Below are positions 37,275-46,180 of a stretch of 64,000 bases of DNA, piece by piece. Within the stretch, counting starts at the first letter, position 1. Each line of letters begins with the position of its first letter. The DNA is from Pseudomonadota bacterium. GTDB taxonomy: Bacteria > Desulfobacterota > Desulfobulbia > Desulfobulbales > Desulfocapsaceae. The translations under genes were made by a program, and so were the position numbers. The stretch lies in the NCBI GenBank assembly GCA_018817385.1, contig JAHIUA010000043.1:1-64000 (forward strand), in the 5' to 3' direction. Below the pieces are notes generated by a model. The model was not told the DNA's origin and ran no database searches. It saw only the letters and a program-made list of their open reading frames with translations.

Positions 37275-38048
37275 TCAGGGCTGGATCTCGTCGATGGAGC
37301 GAATGTCCCAGGCCTCGGTCTTGGCCTTGTTGTCTGGATTGCTCACTACCTTGAATTCAAAGATGTTGTTGGGGTCGAGGAAGAGAGTGTCTGAGGTGAC
37401 GTTGGACTTGGAGCAGTGAAAAAAGACGCTTTCTGCCTGCAGGCCGTGGGGTTGCATGGTGAAGTAACGCATGAAGCCGAAGCCGCGATCCGGGTTGTAA
37501 TTGATGGGGAATCCACGTTGGCGGTGAGAGTCGCTCCCCTGGATGGGGAGAAGGCCAGGGATGAGAAAGCCTGAGAGGTAACTGTCTGCCTCTTCTTTGA
37601 GCTCGTTGCTGACATTGTTAAAGGCAATCACCTCCACACGGCAGCCCATGTTCTGCAGGGCCTGGACCAGGCGGATAAAATCACCGTCACCGGTGAGGAG
37701 GATGATGCGATCGAGGTTCCTGGCCTGGAGGAGGGCATCAATGGCCAGATCCATATCTGCGTTGGCCTTGGTGGTGAGGATGCCTTCGTCGTCGACAAAG
37801 TGCTTCACATATTTTTTGATCACCTTGAAGCCGCACTGGCGGAGGATGCCATGGTAGCGGTAGAGTTTTTGACGATATTCCCGGTCCTCCTTGGTTCGTT
37901 CTCGGTCTTCGGCCAGGTAAGAGTTGGCCCGCAGTAATATGGACTGACCGAGGTTGGCCAGGTCCACCAGGATATCATAGCGCATTCCGTATCCACCGCA
38001 GAGCCTGATATTCTCTGCATCTACGTATATTCCGGTTTTTAATGTCAT
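37275..38048 (-). CDS. NYN-domain (LabA/PIN-like) protein with a cold-shock-like C-terminus
   Basis: A 257-residue protein. The NYN nuclease domain covers about 5-165, with acidic residues in GIYVDAENIRL, ANADMDLAIDAL and ILLTGDGDFIRLVQAL. The C-terminal 75 residues (NPDRGFGFMRYF, then ESVFFHCSKSNV and FEFKVV) look like a cold-shock/OB fold with the nucleic-acid-binding aromatic pattern. NYN proteins are metal-dependent ribonucleases or nucleic-acid binders. It is the first gene of the operon that continues with the phosphoesterase, HerA-like ATPase and zinc-finger/HU genes. Confidence 0.8.
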   Translation of the reverse strand: MTLKTGIYVDAENIRLCGGYGMRYDILVDLANLGQSILLRANSYLAEDRERTKEDREYRQKLYRYHGILRQCGFKVIKKYVKHFVDDEGILTTKANADMDLAIDALLQARNLDRIILLTGDGDFIRLVQALQNMGCRVEVIAFNNVSNELKEEADSYLSGFLIPGLLPIQGSDSHRQRGFPINYNPDRGFGFMRYFTMQPHGLQAESVFFHCSKSNVTSDTLFLDPNNIFEFKVVSNPDNKAKTEAWDIRSIDEIQP

Positions 38049-38394
38049 GATTTTTTGAACAGGTAGGCCTGTGAAGAAGAGGGTTGGACGTTTCTTGTAC
38101 CTGATTGTAACCGCTGTAAATAAGAACGGTTGTACCAGATTCTCAAGGGGTTTGGCAAGGAGTGGAAGAAGGATTTTGTTCTTTGCCGGAACTCTCTTTT
38201 ATTCAGGTTGAGAGGAGGCACGAAGAAAAAGGGGCTCCTGCCCCCTGCCAGTGGTATAGGCCCGAAAGGATAGGGGGCATCTGCAAAGGGCTGCTGAACA
38301 CATTATCCGCTTGCTCAGAGTCTCCTCCGCTTTGAGCATATGGCGCCCCGGATCTTTTCCCTGCTCAGACGGTCACTGCTACTCCCCCTTGCCG
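38049..38394. other. Intergenic region with the phoR terminator
   Basis: About 345 bases between phoR and the NYN gene. It holds the terminator at 38226-38244 and presumably the promoter of the NYN operon. No gene was seen. Confidence 0.5.
38226..38244 (-). terminator. Intrinsic terminator after phoR
   Basis: On the minus strand GGGGC, loop AGGA, GCCCC runs into five T. It lies about 150 bases past the phoR stop codon. Confidence 0.6.
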
Positions 38395-40308
38395 TTATCC
38401 TTCTACGGCCGGCAAGGTGAGGGTAAAGGTGGAGCCGTGGCCGACCTGGCTCTGAACCTCCACACTGCCATTGTGGGTCCCGGCAATATGTTTGACAATA
38501 GCCAGGCCCAGGCCGGTACCGCCCTGGGTTCGGCTGCGAGACTTGTCGCAGCGGTAAAACCGTTCAAAGATACGCTCCTGGTGTTCAGTACCAATGCCGG
38601 GGCCCTCATCTTGGATACTGATGTGGATGAGGTTACGGCCAGTGCTCTTTTCCTCTCTTTTCGCCAGCAGTGTAATTGTTGATCCTTGCGGGCTATAGGT
38701 AATGGCATTGGTCAGCAGGTTGATAATCGCCTGTTCAAGCATGGGTTGGATGACCAGGGCCATGAGCTCTGGGGGGCATTGGATGTCGAGGGGGATATTT
38801 TTCTGTTCAGCACTCACTGTACAGGTCTGGACCGCTGCCTCAATAATGGGACAGATCTTTTCCAGCTGCAGTTCTATCTCATTTTTTTTGGTTTGATCTT
38901 CAATACGGGCCAGGGTCAAAAGATCGTCGACAATGGCATCGAGTCTGGCCCCTTGTCTGTGGATGATTTTGAGAAAATTTATCGCCTCTTCCGGATTGTC
39001 CATGGCACCGTCGAGCAGGGTCTCCACGTAGCCGCGAATGGCGGTAATCGGGGTCTTGAGCTCGTGGGAGACATTGGCTACAAAATCCTGCCTGATATTT
39101 TCCAGCTGATTGATCCGTGTCAGGTTGCTCATGATTACCAGGCTGCCCATCCTTTTGTTTTCTCCGTCATAGAGCGGGTGTGCAGAACAGCGCAGGGTCA
39201 TCTTCTGTCCATTCTCCATGAGGGTGAGGTCTTTTCTGGTCGTGATTTCATCGTCCAGAGATTTGCTGAGAAAGTCCTGTAGCAGCCTGTTGCGGATAAC
39301 CCCGGCAAAGGGTGTGCCCTGTACAGCCTGACCCTCTATGTGAAAGAGCTCGGCGGCAGCCCTGTTTATGCGGATGATTGTCTGCTCGGGGCTAATGGCC
39401 AGGACTCCGTCGGTCATACTGGTGAAGACGGCTTCAAGTTCATTCCGTTGTTGGATAATGGTCTTGAGGCGCCTGTTGATCTGCTCAGCCATATTGTTGA
39501 GTGAGTAAGAGAGTTCTCTCATCTCTCTGGGGAGGTGGCTGTCCTGGATGAGAATGGGCTGATCTGTCTCTCCGCTGGCCAGACGTTCTGCCCCCAGCCG
39601 CATTGCTTCAAGGGGGCTGCTGATGCGGCGAGCCAGGGAATAGAATAAGGCAGCTGCGATGAGGGCGATGAATAAGGTGCCGAAGAGTAGTCTGGTGCGG
39701 GTGGAGGAAAGGACTGTGTCAAGGGCTGTGGCCGGGACGGAAAGGCGGAGGACGCCGTCGAGTGGTTTGTCGGTTTGCAGCGGGATTGCCACATACAGCA
39801 TGTTCTGCTGGAGTGTTTTGCTGAAACGCAGTGAGGCGCCAACCAGTCCGCTCATGGCTGTCTGGATTTCCGGACGAGTCTCATGGTTGTCCATCTGGGC
39901 AGGATCTTCGTTGGAATCGGCCAGCACCCGCCCGTTTTTGGCAATGACGGTGATACGGGTGGTGGCAGCTCGGCCAGTTTGACGACAGAACTCCTGGAGT
40001 TGACCGCCATTGGTGCTCAAAAGCAGGTTGATATGGGGGCGGAGCAGCAGGGCCCGGTCTCCAATGTCTTCCTGCATTTCATGGTAGTAAAAGGAGCGAA
40101 TGGTATGGGTCCCGTACCAGGTCGTGGCGAAAATAGAAGTGATGATAATCAGGAGAGCCGCCGGAAAAATCTGCCAGAAAAATCGTCTGTTTTTCATAAG
40201 TGTAGAACGCGTTGAGGAGAGTGTCTGCTGGTTGGATAAGGCATTCATTGGGCGATATATGCGTTGGCCTTCAGCCAGGTGCCAGGAGGAAGATCCAGCA
40301 CCCGGCAC
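38395..40308 (-). CDS. phoR: Phosphate-regulon sensor histidine kinase PhoR
   Basis: About 637 residues. A membrane helix near 45-65 (IFPAALLIIITSIFATTWYG) is followed by a periplasmic sensor region, a second helix, HAMP (RRISSPLEAMRLGAERLASGE), a PAS domain (AVFTSMTDGVLAISPEQTIIRIN) and the kinase core. H415 sits in FVANVSHELKTPITAIRGYVETLLDG, the PhoR-type H box, with N box LLTNAITYSP, DEGPGIG and GTGLGLAIV. The long periplasmic part is typical of PhoR in this lineage. The GTG at 40308 has AGGAAGGG placed over the phoB stop; ATG 40248 or 40197 are alternatives. Confidence 0.85.
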   Translation of the reverse strand: MPGAGSSSWHLAEGQRIYRPMNALSNQQTLSSTRSTLMKNRRFFWQIFPAALLIIITSIFATTWYGTHTIRSFYYHEMQEDIGDRALLLRPHINLLLSTNGGQLQEFCRQTGRAATTRITVIAKNGRVLADSNEDPAQMDNHETRPEIQTAMSGLVGASLRFSKTLQQNMLYVAIPLQTDKPLDGVLRLSVPATALDTVLSSTRTRLLFGTLFIALIAAALFYSLARRISSPLEAMRLGAERLASGETDQPILIQDSHLPREMRELSYSLNNMAEQINRRLKTIIQQRNELEAVFTSMTDGVLAISPEQTIIRINRAAAELFHIEGQAVQGTPFAGVIRNRLLQDFLSKSLDDEITTRKDLTLMENGQKMTLRCSAHPLYDGENKRMGSLVIMSNLTRINQLENIRQDFVANVSHELKTPITAIRGYVETLLDGAMDNPEEAINFLKIIHRQGARLDAIVDDLLTLARIEDQTKKNEIELQLEKICPIIEAAVQTCTVSAEQKNIPLDIQCPPELMALVIQPMLEQAIINLLTNAITYSPQGSTITLLAKREEKSTGRNLIHISIQDEGPGIGTEHQERIFERFYRCDKSRSRTQGGTGLGLAIVKHIAGTHNGSVEVQSQVGHGSTFTLTLPAVEG

Positions 40309-40312
40309 ACTG

Positions 40313-41017
40313 CTACCCTTCCTGCAAACGATAGCCGATGCCGCGGACGGTTTCGATACAGTGTCCTGTCTCGCCCAGTTTTTTACGCAGGCCGAATATC
40401 TGGACGTCTACAGCCCGGGGGGTGATGAGGTAGTCATAGCCACGAATTTTATCGATGATCTGCTGACGGGTATAGACCCAGCCAGGACGGGTGGCAAGCT
40501 GTTCAAGGATCGTGAACTCAGTGGCAGTAAGATGGACCTGTTTTCCTGCAACCAGGACTTCATGGCGACCGCGATGGATGATTATGGCATGGACGCTGAT
40601 GGTGTCTTTATCATCCGAGCGTTGTTCTGTAAGGATTTTTTCCTGCTCTCGGCGTAATAAGGCCTGGACCCGGGCAATGAGGACCCGTGGACTGAAGGGT
40701 TTTGTGACGTAGTCATCGGCACCGCAGGCGAGGCCGGAAACAATATCATCCTCTTCACTCTTTGCCGTCAGCATGATGATTGGTGGCTGCACGCTGCCCG
40801 GCTTTTCCCGGAGGAGGGTGCACACTTCCATCCCATTTCTGCCGGGTAGCATCAGGTCTAAGATAATGAGGTCAACCTGCTCCTGTTCCAGGATCTCCAG
40901 GGCCTCTTCTCCGGAGTCGGCACAGGTGACATTGAATCCAGATTTTATCAGGTTATAGCTGACGAGTTGCTGGATGTCGGCATCGTCTTCTACAACGAGG
41001 ATACTTGCTTTTCCCAC
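40313..41017 (-). CDS. phoB: Phosphate-regulon response regulator PhoB
   Basis: A 234-residue OmpR-family regulator. The receiver carries acceptor D54 (DLIILDLMLPGRNG), the acidic pair in VVEDDADI and the lysine in YVTKPFSP. The winged helix (TATEFTILEQLATRPGWVYTRQQIIDKIRG, then RAVDVQIFGLRKKLG and IETVRGIGYRL) binds Pho boxes. It is first in the phoB-phoR operon and lies back to back with phoU. It should bind the repeats at 41201-41227 and 44892-44918. Confidence 0.9.
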   Translation of the reverse strand: MGKASILVVEDDADIQQLVSYNLIKSGFNVTCADSGEEALEILEQEQVDLIILDLMLPGRNGMEVCTLLREKPGSVQPPIIMLTAKSEEDDIVSGLACGADDYVTKPFSPRVLIARVQALLRREQEKILTEQRSDDKDTISVHAIIIHRGRHEVLVAGKQVHLTATEFTILEQLATRPGWVYTRQQIIDKIRGYDYLITPRAVDVQIFGLRKKLGETGHCIETVRGIGYRLQEG

Positions 41018-41200
41018 ACGATTTCTCCTGCTGGTTAGAGATTCTCTGTATTCGCTATAAAATATACTGACTTGAGCATGGGAAAGCCATGCTGCCTGGT
41101 GACAGAAGCTGACCTGAATTGCTGAAGTCTGTAGAGTAACTCCTCAATTGTGAATGTAATTCTACATGCCACTCCCCAGCATGCAAGAAAAAATGACCTC

Positions 41201-41227
41201 CTAACGCAATCTTAATAAAACGCTAAT
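41201..41227 (+). promoter_or_regulatory. Pho box upstream of phoU
   Basis: Three direct pentamers, CTAAC (41201), TTAAT (41212) and CTAAT (41223), are spaced exactly 11 bases apart, one DNA turn, 66 bases before phoU. The same arrangement is found before pstS. The core CTTAATAAAA is identical in both. Confidence 0.7.
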
Positions 41228-41292
41228 CAGAACCTAAAACAGACTGAGTAAAAAAGAGGAGAACACTTCAATTAGCTATCCAGGAGGATACT

Positions 41293-41955
41293 TTGGCTCA
41301 CCAACTCACCTTTCATCGGGAAATAGACAAATTAAAGAAAAAATTTATGGTCCTGGGTTCATTGGTTGAAGATCGGCTGCAGAAGGCCTGTCTGGCCATG
41401 CAGACCAGAGAACCTGTACTGTTGCAGGAAATTGTCAGTTCGGATTGGGAAATTGATGAAATGGAAATCGAGGTGGAAGAGGAGTGTCTCAAAATCCTTG
41501 CCCTCCACCAGCCGGTTGCCTCCGATCTTCGTTTGCTTGTGGCGATCATCAAGATAAACAATGAGCTGGAGCGCATTGCTGATAATGCCGTGAATATTGC
41601 CAAGCGCGTGCAGACGATCAGTAAGGATTCGACGCTGACCTTTCGCATTGACTATCAGCCCATGTCCAGCAAGGTGCTGAGGATGTTCAAGTTGGGCCTG
41701 GATGCCCTGGTCACCGAGAACGCTGACCTGGCACGGAAGGTCTTTTTTGAAGATGAAGAGGTGGATCATTTGCGTGATCAGGCCTATAAGGCTGTTATCC
41801 GGGAGTTAAACAGTGAACCTGGTCATGCCGCCTGCCTGGTAAATCTCTATCTCCTCGCTCGTCACCTTGAGCGCATAGGGGACCGAATTACAAATATTGC
41901 CGAAGAGGTTATCTATCTTGTAGAAGGAAAGATTGTCCGCGGGGAGATGGATTGA
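41293..41955 (+). CDS. phoU: Phosphate-uptake regulator PhoU
   Basis: A 220-residue all-helical protein made of two PhoU repeats. Metal-binding and packing motifs lie in LRLLVAIIKINNELERIADNAVNIA and in YLLARHLERIGDRITNIAEEVIYL. PhoU links the Pst transporter to PhoR and dampens the Pho response when phosphate is plentiful. The start is TTG with AGGAGG seven bases upstream. Unusually it is the first gene of the pst cluster rather than the last. Confidence 0.9.
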   Translation: MAHQLTFHREIDKLKKKFMVLGSLVEDRLQKACLAMQTREPVLLQEIVSSDWEIDEMEIEVEEECLKILALHQPVASDLRLLVAIIKINNELERIADNAVNIAKRVQTISKDSTLTFRIDYQPMSSKVLRMFKLGLDALVTENADLARKVFFEDEEVDHLRDQAYKAVIRELNSEPGHAACLVNLYLLARHLERIGDRITNIAEEVIYLVEGKIVRGEMD

Positions 41956-41956
41956 C

Positions 41957-43345
41957 ATGTATCCTTCCTTTTTTCTCCTTCTTTTGCTGACCATAGCCTC
42001 TCTTGCCTATATGCAGGGAAAGCGAAGGGCCTTCTCTCTGACCGGGCTTGCGGCCGGTTCAAGCAGGCTCCACTCGCGACCTGGTTATTATGGGTTGTTG
42101 ACCGCGCTCTGGTGTGTGCTTCCCCCACTCCTTATCTTTGTCTTTTGGTTGGCTATTTCCGATTCTCTGTTGATCGCAATGGCCATGAAAACCCTGCCGA
42201 CCTCTCTTCAGAATCTCTCTCTCGATCAGACTGACCTGCTGGTCAACAACCTGCGTAACCTGATTGCCGGGCATGTGGCGGCCAGGGATATTGATCCGGT
42301 GCTGGAGAAGGCCGCAGAGCAATATATTGGTTTGCAGCATATCAGCCAGATGGCCTTGGGTGTTGTCATGCTGGTGACGGCCCTGTTCTCTACCTTTTCT
42401 GTCTATAGACGCATTTGTCCTGAGATGCGTGCCCGCAACCATGTGGAACGAATTGTTCAGATCAGTCTTGTCCTTTGTTCCACCATTGCCATTCTTACCA
42501 CCATCGGCATTGTTCTCTCTGTTCTTTTCGAATCCATCCGATTTTTTCAACAGGTACCGTTGACCGATTTTCTCTTTGGCCTGAAATGGAGTCCACAGAT
42601 GGCCATGCGCGCCGACCAGGCGGGCAGTTCCGGCAGCTTTGGTGCAATTCCAGTGCTTGCCGGAACCTTTATGATCTCGGGTATCGCCCTGGCTGTGGCC
42701 GTACCCATTGGTCTCATGTCAGCCATTTATCTCTCTGAATATGCCAGCTCACGGGTGCGGGCCTGGGCCAAGCCGATTATGGAAATCCTGGCCGGTGTCC
42801 CAACTGTGGTGTACGGCTTTTTTGCTGCTCTTGTGGTCGCCCCCTTTATTCGCGAGAGCGGAGAACTCTTTGCTCTCAGTGTGTCTTCCGAAAGTGCCCT
42901 GGCTGCAGGCCTGGTTATGGGGGTGATGATAATCCCCTTTGTCTCTTCCCTTTCCGATGATGTCATTAATGCAGTGCCTCAGGCCATGCGTGATGGTTCG
43001 TATGCCCTTGGCGCAACCAGAAGCGAGACGATACTGCGGGTCATTGTTCCTGCTGCCCTGCCGGGTATTGTCGGTGGCGTTCTCTTGGCTGCATCGAGAG
43101 CAATCGGTGAGACCATGATTGTGGTTATGGCTGCCGGTCTTTCCGCAAATCTGACTGCAAACCCCCTCCAGGCGGTGACCACAGTGACTGTGCAGATTGT
43201 GACCTTGTTGGTTGGTGATCAGGAATTTGACAGCCCGAAGACCCTTGTGGCTTTTGCCCTTGGCCTGCTGCTCTTTATTATCACCCTGATTCTGAATGTG
43301 ATTGCCCTCTATGTGGTGCGCAGGTATCGGGAAGAATATGAGTAG
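41957..43345 (+). CDS. pstC: Phosphate ABC transporter permease PstC (long form)
   Basis: About 462 residues, longer than the usual 300-320. The first part has extra membrane segments and a roughly 100-residue extracytoplasmic region before a standard permease core. The core has the EAA loop in YALGATRSETILRVIVPAALPGIVGGVLLA and a conserved AIGETMIVVM. Long PstC forms are common in proteobacteria with long PstA partners. The ATG at 41957, one base after the phoU stop, is preferred. A heptamer repeat array begins right at the stop codon. Confidence 0.9.
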   Translation: MYPSFFLLLLLTIASLAYMQGKRRAFSLTGLAAGSSRLHSRPGYYGLLTALWCVLPPLLIFVFWLAISDSLLIAMAMKTLPTSLQNLSLDQTDLLVNNLRNLIAGHVAARDIDPVLEKAAEQYIGLQHISQMALGVVMLVTALFSTFSVYRRICPEMRARNHVERIVQISLVLCSTIAILTTIGIVLSVLFESIRFFQQVPLTDFLFGLKWSPQMAMRADQAGSSGSFGAIPVLAGTFMISGIALAVAVPIGLMSAIYLSEYASSRVRAWAKPIMEILAGVPTVVYGFFAALVVAPFIRESGELFALSVSSESALAAGLVMGVMIIPFVSSLSDDVINAVPQAMRDGSYALGATRSETILRVIVPAALPGIVGGVLLAASRAIGETMIVVMAAGLSANLTANPLQAVTTVTVQIVTLLVGDQEFDSPKTLVAFALGLLLFIITLILNVIALYVVRRYREEYE

Positions 43346-43582
43346 GATGGCGGAATGCGGTATGAGGTATGAGGAATGCGGTATGCGGTGTGCGGAATGC
43401 GGTATGAGGTATGCGGAATGCGGTATGAGGTATGCGGTGTGCGGTATGCGGTATGCGGTGTGCGGTATGAGGTATGAGGTGTGCGGTATGCGGTGTGCGG
43501 TATGAGGTATGAGGTATGAGGTGTGAGGTGTGAGGTATGCGGTATGCGGTATGAGGCATGAGGTGTGTGGTTTGAGGATTAA
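43345..43582 (+). repeat. Tandem heptamer array, 34 units, between pstC and pstA
   Basis: Thirty-four consecutive 7-base units without a break. Consensus is GGTATGM, with variants GGAATGC, GGTGTGC and GGTGTGA, decaying at the 3' end to GGTTTGA and GGATTAA. The first unit starts at the last base of the pstC stop and the array ends 15 bases before pstA. It has no spacers and so is not CRISPR. Copy number could vary by slippage. Confidence 0.9.
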
Positions 43583-43597
43583 GGAAGAGGACGGGGT

Positions 43598-44872
43598 ATG
43601 CTGGTAGGAAAGAAAGAAAGCACAATGGATCGGGTGAATAGGGGGTTGGCCAGGCGTTATCGCCGGGAACGATGGTTCCGTTTGTTCGGTCTGAGTGCAA
43701 TTGTTACAAGTGTTTGTTTCATCGGCCTCCTTTTTGTCTCCATAGGGGCCAATGGCTGGTCTGCCTTTCAACAGACCGAGATCCTGCTCGATATTCATTT
43801 TGATACCGAGCAGTTTGATGTTGATAACCTGTCTACTGCAAATTACGGGGCCCTGGTCAAAAACTCCATGCAGACCCTGTTTCCTGATGTTGCGGGACGC
43901 AGTGAGAAACGGGAACTCTCTAAGCTTGTCAGCTCTGGTGCCCCCTATATCCTCCAGAAGATGGTGATGCAGGATACCGGAATCATTGGTTCCAGCCAAA
44001 AGATCTGGCTGCCGGCCGATGATGAGGTGGATATGTTTCAGAAAGGGTATATCTTACGGGATGTGATGGAGGGTGACCGGCGGCTGAGCGATAAACAGAT
44101 CGGCTGGATCGACCAGTTGTTTGCCGAGGGGCGATTGGAGAAAAAGTTCAACAGTACTTTTTTCACGGCTGGAGATTCGCGGGAACCGGAGCTTGCTGGA
44201 ATTCGTGGTGCCGTTGCTGGCTCTCTTTTTACTCTGGCTGTTACTTTGGTGCTCTCTTTCCCCATAGGCGTGGCCACAGCGGTCTATCTTGAAGAATTTG
44301 CCCCCCGCAACAGGTGGACTGATCTGGTGGAGGTCAATATCAATAACCTGGCAGCTGTCCCCTCCATCGTCTTTGGTCTTTTGGGCCTGGCAGTCTTTCT
44401 CAATGTTTTCGGAATGCCAAGGTCCGCTCCCCTGGTCGGTGGCCTGGTACTGACTCTGATGACCCTGCCGACTATTATTATAGCCTCCCGGGCTTCTTTG
44501 AAATCAGTACCGCCATCCATTCGCGAAGCTGCCTTAGGGGTTGGAGCTTCGAAAATGCAGGCCATAACACATCATATCCTGCCCCTTGCCATGCCTGGGA
44601 TGATGACCGGTACGATCATCGGTATGGCCCAGGCCCTGGGGGAGACGGCACCGTTGCTGATGATTGGTATGGTGGCCTTTATTGTTGATGTGCCTACTGC
44701 TGTAACTGATCCCGCCACCGTGTTGCCGGTACAGATCTATCTCTGGGCCGATTCCCCGGAACGGGCCTTTGTTGAACGAACCTCAGCAGCTATCATGGTC
44801 CTATTGGCTTTTCTGATCTCCATGAATGCAATGGCTGTCTTTCTGCGCCGGAAATTTGAACGTCGCTGGTAA
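43598..44872 (+). CDS. pstA: Phosphate ABC transporter permease PstA (long form)
   Basis: A 424-residue permease. After the first helix near 30-50 comes a periplasmic insert of about 140 residues, then the permease core. The EAA loop is in EAALGVGASKMQAITHHILPLAMPGMMTGTIIGMAQALGETAPLLMIG. The start at 43598 has GAGGAC upstream and sits directly behind the heptamer array; ATG 43625 is an alternative. It pairs with PstC to form the phosphate channel in the inner membrane. Confidence 0.9.
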   Translation: MLVGKKESTMDRVNRGLARRYRRERWFRLFGLSAIVTSVCFIGLLFVSIGANGWSAFQQTEILLDIHFDTEQFDVDNLSTANYGALVKNSMQTLFPDVAGRSEKRELSKLVSSGAPYILQKMVMQDTGIIGSSQKIWLPADDEVDMFQKGYILRDVMEGDRRLSDKQIGWIDQLFAEGRLEKKFNSTFFTAGDSREPELAGIRGAVAGSLFTLAVTLVLSFPIGVATAVYLEEFAPRNRWTDLVEVNINNLAAVPSIVFGLLGLAVFLNVFGMPRSAPLVGGLVLTLMTLPTIIIASRASLKSVPPSIREAALGVGASKMQAITHHILPLAMPGMMTGTIIGMAQALGETAPLLMIGMVAFIVDVPTAVTDPATVLPVQIYLWADSPERAFVERTSAAIMVLLAFLISMNAMAVFLRRKFERRW

Positions 44873-44891
44873 GGAGAGATGTAATTGTCTT

Positions 44892-44918
44892 CTAATGTGA
44901 CCTTAATAAAAGTCTAAC
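44892..44918 (+). promoter_or_regulatory. Pho box upstream of pstS
   Basis: CTAAT (44892), TTAAT (44903) and CTAAC (44914) repeat at exact 11-base steps, about 100 bases before pstS. It shares CTTAATAAAA with the phoU site. This implies an internal PhoB-dependent promoter that raises pstS expression. Confidence 0.7.
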
Positions 44919-45020
44919 AATTGTCGGGTAACTTCTTCACATGCTGAAACTTCTGCATGGGTTTAGGAAATGCAGCGGAATTTCGATTGGAATTATTTAC
45001 CTTTAAACAGGAGAAAAACA

Positions 45021-46079
45021 ATGTGGAAAAAAGGAGTAACGCTGGCAACTGCCGCAATTATTTTTGCTTCGGCTGCTGCAAATGTCTCTGCCGCCTCCGG
45101 TCGTGATTATATCTCGATTGTCGGCTCTTCAACGGTCTACCCTTTCGCCACCACCGTGGCCGAACAGTTCGGGAAAACCAGCAAGTTCAAGACCCCGAAA
45201 ATTGAATCCACCGGTTCCGGTGGGGGCATGAAGCTGTTCTGTGCCGGTTCAGATATTGATACTCCGGATATTACTAATGCCTCTCGGCGGATCAAGTATT
45301 CCGAGTATGAAAAATGTCAGAAAAACGGGGTGACAGAGATTGTCGAGGTCAAGATCGGTTATGACGGTATTGTCCTTGCAAATTCCAAGGCCGCAGCTCA
45401 GTTGAGTCTGGGCAAGAAGGATATCTTTCTGGCCCTGGCAAAAGAGGTTCCGGACCCGAAAGGCGGTGAAAAATTGATCGCCAACCCCTATACAACCTGG
45501 AAAGAGGTGAATCCATCTCTCCCTGACAGCAAAATAGAGGTTCTTGGACCACCTCCCACCTCAGGTACCCGTGACGCCTTTGTTGAGCTGGCCATGGAAG
45601 GTGGTTGTCAGCAAATTGATTGGATCAAGGCCCGCAAAGAAACAGACAAAAAACATTTTAAGTCAGTCTGTCATACGGTTCGTGAAGACGGTGCCTACAT
45701 TGAAGCCGGTGAAAACGACAACCTGATTGTCCAAAAGCTTGAAGCCAACCCCAAGGCCATTGGTATCTTTGGGTTTAGCTTTCTGGATCAGAACGGAGAC
45801 AAGATTCAGGGATCCGTTGTTGAGGGTGAGGAGCCAACGTTTGAGAATATTGCCGCTGGTAACTACCCTGTTTCCCGTCCCCTCTATTGTTACGTGAAGA
45901 AAAATCACGTTGGTGTTGTGCCGGGAATGGCAGAATTTCTGGCTGAATTCAGCAGCGAAAAGGCCTGGGGCGAGGAAGGGTATTTAGCCGACAAGGGCCT
46001 TATTCCCATGCCTGCCAAAGAACGCCAGCAGTTTGCAGCCGATGTGGCGGCTCTTAAACCGCTGCTGATGGCTAAATAG
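45021..46079 (+). CDS. pstS: Periplasmic phosphate-binding protein PstS
   Basis: A 352-residue secreted binding protein. The signal peptide (LATAAIIFASAAANVSAA) leads to the phosphate-binding segments VGSSTVYPFATTVAEQFG, ESTGSGGGMKLFCAG and PPPTSGTRDAFVELAM. It belongs to the larger PstS/SphX-like group. ACAGGAG precedes the ATG at 45021. It lies after the permease genes with its own Pho box, so it can be made in excess of the membrane parts. Confidence 0.92.
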   Translation: MWKKGVTLATAAIIFASAAANVSAASGRDYISIVGSSTVYPFATTVAEQFGKTSKFKTPKIESTGSGGGMKLFCAGSDIDTPDITNASRRIKYSEYEKCQKNGVTEIVEVKIGYDGIVLANSKAAAQLSLGKKDIFLALAKEVPDPKGGEKLIANPYTTWKEVNPSLPDSKIEVLGPPPTSGTRDAFVELAMEGGCQQIDWIKARKETDKKHFKSVCHTVREDGAYIEAGENDNLIVQKLEANPKAIGIFGFSFLDQNGDKIQGSVVEGEEPTFENIAAGNYPVSRPLYCYVKKNHVGVVPGMAEFLAEFSSEKAWGEEGYLADKGLIPMPAKERQQFAADVAALKPLLMAK

Positions 46080-46180
46080 AGAGAAGATGAAGAGGCTGAA
46101 GACTGAAGTGGAAACAAGATATTGTGGGTCTGATGAAATGGTTAGTCTGCAGCCTGACAACTTAAGAGAAGGATTTGGTA

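Noticed and set aside
43345-43582. Possible CRISPR array
   Set aside because: Units are 7 bases, contiguous and without spacers, and no cas genes are near.
42749-43999. A 416-residue minus-strand frame with repeating HTAYRIP-type peptides
   Set aside because: It is produced by the heptamer DNA array and lies antisense to pstC and pstA.
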